A stretch of 64,000 nt of DNA, taken from Lamprocystis purpurea DSM 4197 (GTDB lineage Bacteria > Pseudomonadota > Gammaproteobacteria > Chromatiales > Chromatiaceae). Positions 62,645 through 64,000 of the stretch are shown piece by piece; the first letter of the stretch is position 1, and the number at the start of each line of letters is the position of its first letter. Made by a program: the position numbers and the translations under genes. Under the pieces are notes generated by a model. That model made no database searches. It worked only from the letters and a program-made list of their open reading frames with translations, and had not been told where the DNA came from. The DNA lies in assembly GCF_000379525.1 (NCBI RefSeq), contig NZ_KB902520.1:76419-140418 (forward strand). Direction: 5' to 3'.

Positions 62645-63301
62645 ATGCAGAAATCTCTCAAGCCTTTCCCGCCCAAGGATGCGCCCGGTCTGGTCGGGGC
62701 CTTACGGTCGGCGACGGCCGACCTCCATCAGGCGGTGGAGCGGTTACCGGTCATGACCCGACTGACCGCGGCGGCCGCCGACCTGGCGGATTACCGCCGC
62801 TATCTCAGCGCGATGGCGCTGGTCTATGGCGGCCTGGAACCCGGCTTGTTTGCCGCTCTGACGGCCGGTCTCTCGCGACAGTGGGTTGCAGCACTTGGCG
62901 TGCGACCCAAGTATCCGGCGCTATGCGCGGATCTCGAAGTGAACGGACTGAGTGTACCCGCCAAGGTGCCCATGGTGGTCGTGACCCCTGCCGACGGCAC
63001 CCCCGGCTCGCTGGGCACCGCTTTGGGTGGGCTCTACGTGCTGGAGGGAGCGACGCTGGGCGGCCGCCTGATCGTTCGCCAGTTGCGTCGTCAGTTGGGC
63101 GGGCAGTTGATCGGCGCGTCCTTTCTGGACTTTCACGGGGACCAGGCCGCTGCTGCCTGGAAGGGTTTCAGTGGTGCCTTGGAGGGCCTTGCGATGGCGC
63201 AATTTGTCGTGTCCGAGCAGTCGATCGTCGGTGCTCGCGCGGTCTTCGGTCAGGTGTATCGCATCCTTGCGGAGGTTGACATGAGCCCTTGTGAGGCATG
63301 A
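62645..63301 (+). CDS. Biliverdin-producing heme oxygenase
   Basis: 218 residues of the bacterial heme oxygenase fold. SATADLHQAVERLP places the proximal heme-ligand histidine at about residue 28, and GGLYVLEGATLGGRLIVRQL matches the conserved distal helix. It opens heme to biliverdin, the chromophore of bacteriophytochromes. It overlaps the next gene by 4 bases, so the pair is translationally coupled; a photosensory role is inferred because no phytochrome gene lies in the window. Confidence 0.88.
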   Translation: MQKSLKPFPPKDAPGLVGALRSATADLHQAVERLPVMTRLTAAAADLADYRRYLSAMALVYGGLEPGLFAALTAGLSRQWVAALGVRPKYPALCADLEVNGLSVPAKVPMVVVTPADGTPGSLGTALGGLYVLEGATLGGRLIVRQLRRQLGGQLIGASFLDFHGDQAAAAWKGFSGALEGLAMAQFVVSEQSIVGARAVFGQVYRILAEVDMSPCEA

Positions 63302-64000
63302 TGGACGCCGACGCAGCGCCGACCCACTACACCGACGAGGCCCCCGCCCAGCCGGAGCAGAAGCCGCACTATATTGCCGGGATCGGTGCCTCCGCCGGCG
63401 GACTGGAGGCCCTGACCTTATTGGTCGGGGCCTTGCCGGCGGGGCTCAACTGCACCTTTGCCATCGTCCAGCACCTCTCGCCGCATTACCGCAGCATGAT
63501 GGTGGAGCTGATCGGGCGCGAGACCGCGATGCGGGTCAAGGCCGTGGAGGACGGGGAGGTGCCGTTGCCCGGGGTCATCTACATCGGCCCGCCCAAGTGG
63601 AATCTGTTGCTGCGCAACGGGGTCTTCGCGCTGGTCGAGCCCCGTCCCGATGTGGCTCCCAAGCCCTCGGCCAATCTGTTCCTGAAGTCACTGGCGGACG
63701 AGAAGGGGGAATACGCCATCGGCGTGGTCCTGTCCGGCACCGGCAGCGATGGCGCGGTGGGCATTCGCGCGATCAAGGCCAATGGGGGCATGACCTTTGC
63801 CCAGTCGCCGGACACCGCCAAGTACGCGAGCATGCCGCAGGCGGCGATCAACACGGTGGCGGTGGACTATATTCTGCCGCCCCATACGATCGCTCACGAG
63901 ATCGCTCAGTTCGTGCAGCGTGCGCCGGCGGCGCCCGCGACCCCGCCGGACGTGACCGACACCCAGCGGTTCGGCCGACTGCTGCTGGAGGTGCGGCGCT
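63298..64000 (+). CDS. CheB-type methylesterase domain protein, runs off the window
   Basis: An open frame from ATG at 63298 (or 63301), overlapping the heme oxygenase stop, to the window end. The visible 234 residues are a CheB methylesterase domain: GIGASAGGLEAL with the nucleophile Ser near residue 32, IVQHLSPHYRSMM with the His, and VLSGTGSDGAVGIRAI with the Asp, so the triad is complete. There is no N-terminal receiver. Proteins of this layout usually continue into a CheR methyltransferase and PAS or kinase domains. Coupling to heme oxygenase suggests a light-linked sensory multidomain protein. Confidence 0.88.
   Translation, partial: MMDADAAPTHYTDEAPAQPEQKPHYIAGIGASAGGLEALTLLVGALPAGLNCTFAIVQHLSPHYRSMMVELIGRETAMRVKAVEDGEVPLPGVIYIGPPKWNLLLRNGVFALVEPRPDVAPKPSANLFLKSLADEKGEYAIGVVLSGTGSDGAVGIRAIKANGGMTFAQSPDTAKYASMPQAAINTVAVDYILPPHTIAHEIAQFVQRAPAAPATPPDVTDTQRFGRLLLEVRR

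Noticed and set aside
1-64000. tRNA, rRNA, phage, transposase or CRISPR genes
   Set aside because: None was recognised on either strand; small-RNA genes and riboswitches cannot be excluded by reading alone.

Overview
The window is high-GC gammaproteobacterial DNA. Gene content (class III PHA synthase-like lipase box, a photoreceptor-type heme oxygenase, many short palindromic repeats) suggests a purple sulfur bacterium of the Chromatiaceae (Thiodictyon, Thiocystis or Thiocapsa-like). That placement is inference; no rRNA or tRNA gene was seen.

The dominant theme is inorganic phosphate. From about 2 to 49 kb there are a polyphosphate kinase 2, a secreted phytase-like esterase, a lipid glycosyltransferase with a small SMR-like membrane protein (candidate phospholipid-sparing remodelling), a complete pstSCAB operon with a second pstS, a Na+/phosphate symporter, a third stand-alone pstS, and a three-gene operon with two more periplasmic binding proteins, one fused to a von Willebrand A domain. 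Direct repeats of GTCA-type half-sites spaced 11 bp, the layout of a PhoB box, precede many of these genes; the clearest (three half-sites) is at 18444-18472 before pstS.

Two diverged copies of one metabolic cassette sit 35 kb apart: a MaoC hydratase/phosphate acyltransferase fusion, acetate kinase, FabI-like enoyl reductase and a DUF3141 alpha/beta hydrolase with a PHA-synthase-like GNCQGG box. The copy at 43.6-49.5 kb is intact and is followed by a CoA-transferase. In the copy at 8.1-12.5 kb the kinase and hydrolase are broken by three internal deletions. Other genes with similar internal deletions or truncations (two ZIP transporters, a PP2C phosphatase, an Acg-type nitroreductase, a HEPN protein) lie between 13 and 38 kb.

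Layout: 0-8 kb esterases, ppk2, DksA-like zinc finger, hybrid histidine kinase, DUF3422; 8-13 kb decayed cassette; 13-18 kb phytase, glycosyltransferase and MITE-like repeats; 18-25 kb pst operon ending in a SIR2/receiver-like fusion gene; 25-29 kb atypical pyruvate kinase and a broken MNT/HEPN module; 29-36 kb porin, Na/Pi symporter, DUF1576, pstS; 36-39 kb zntB, gene remnants, a secreted protein; 39-43 kb vWA/binding-protein operon; 43-51.6 kb intact cassette plus CoA-transferase; 52-58 kb Fic-like protein, outer membrane protein, mgtE, OprC-like TonB receptor; 58-62 kb polar amino acid ABC transporter; 62-64 kb heme oxygenase and the start of a CheB-type protein that runs off the end.
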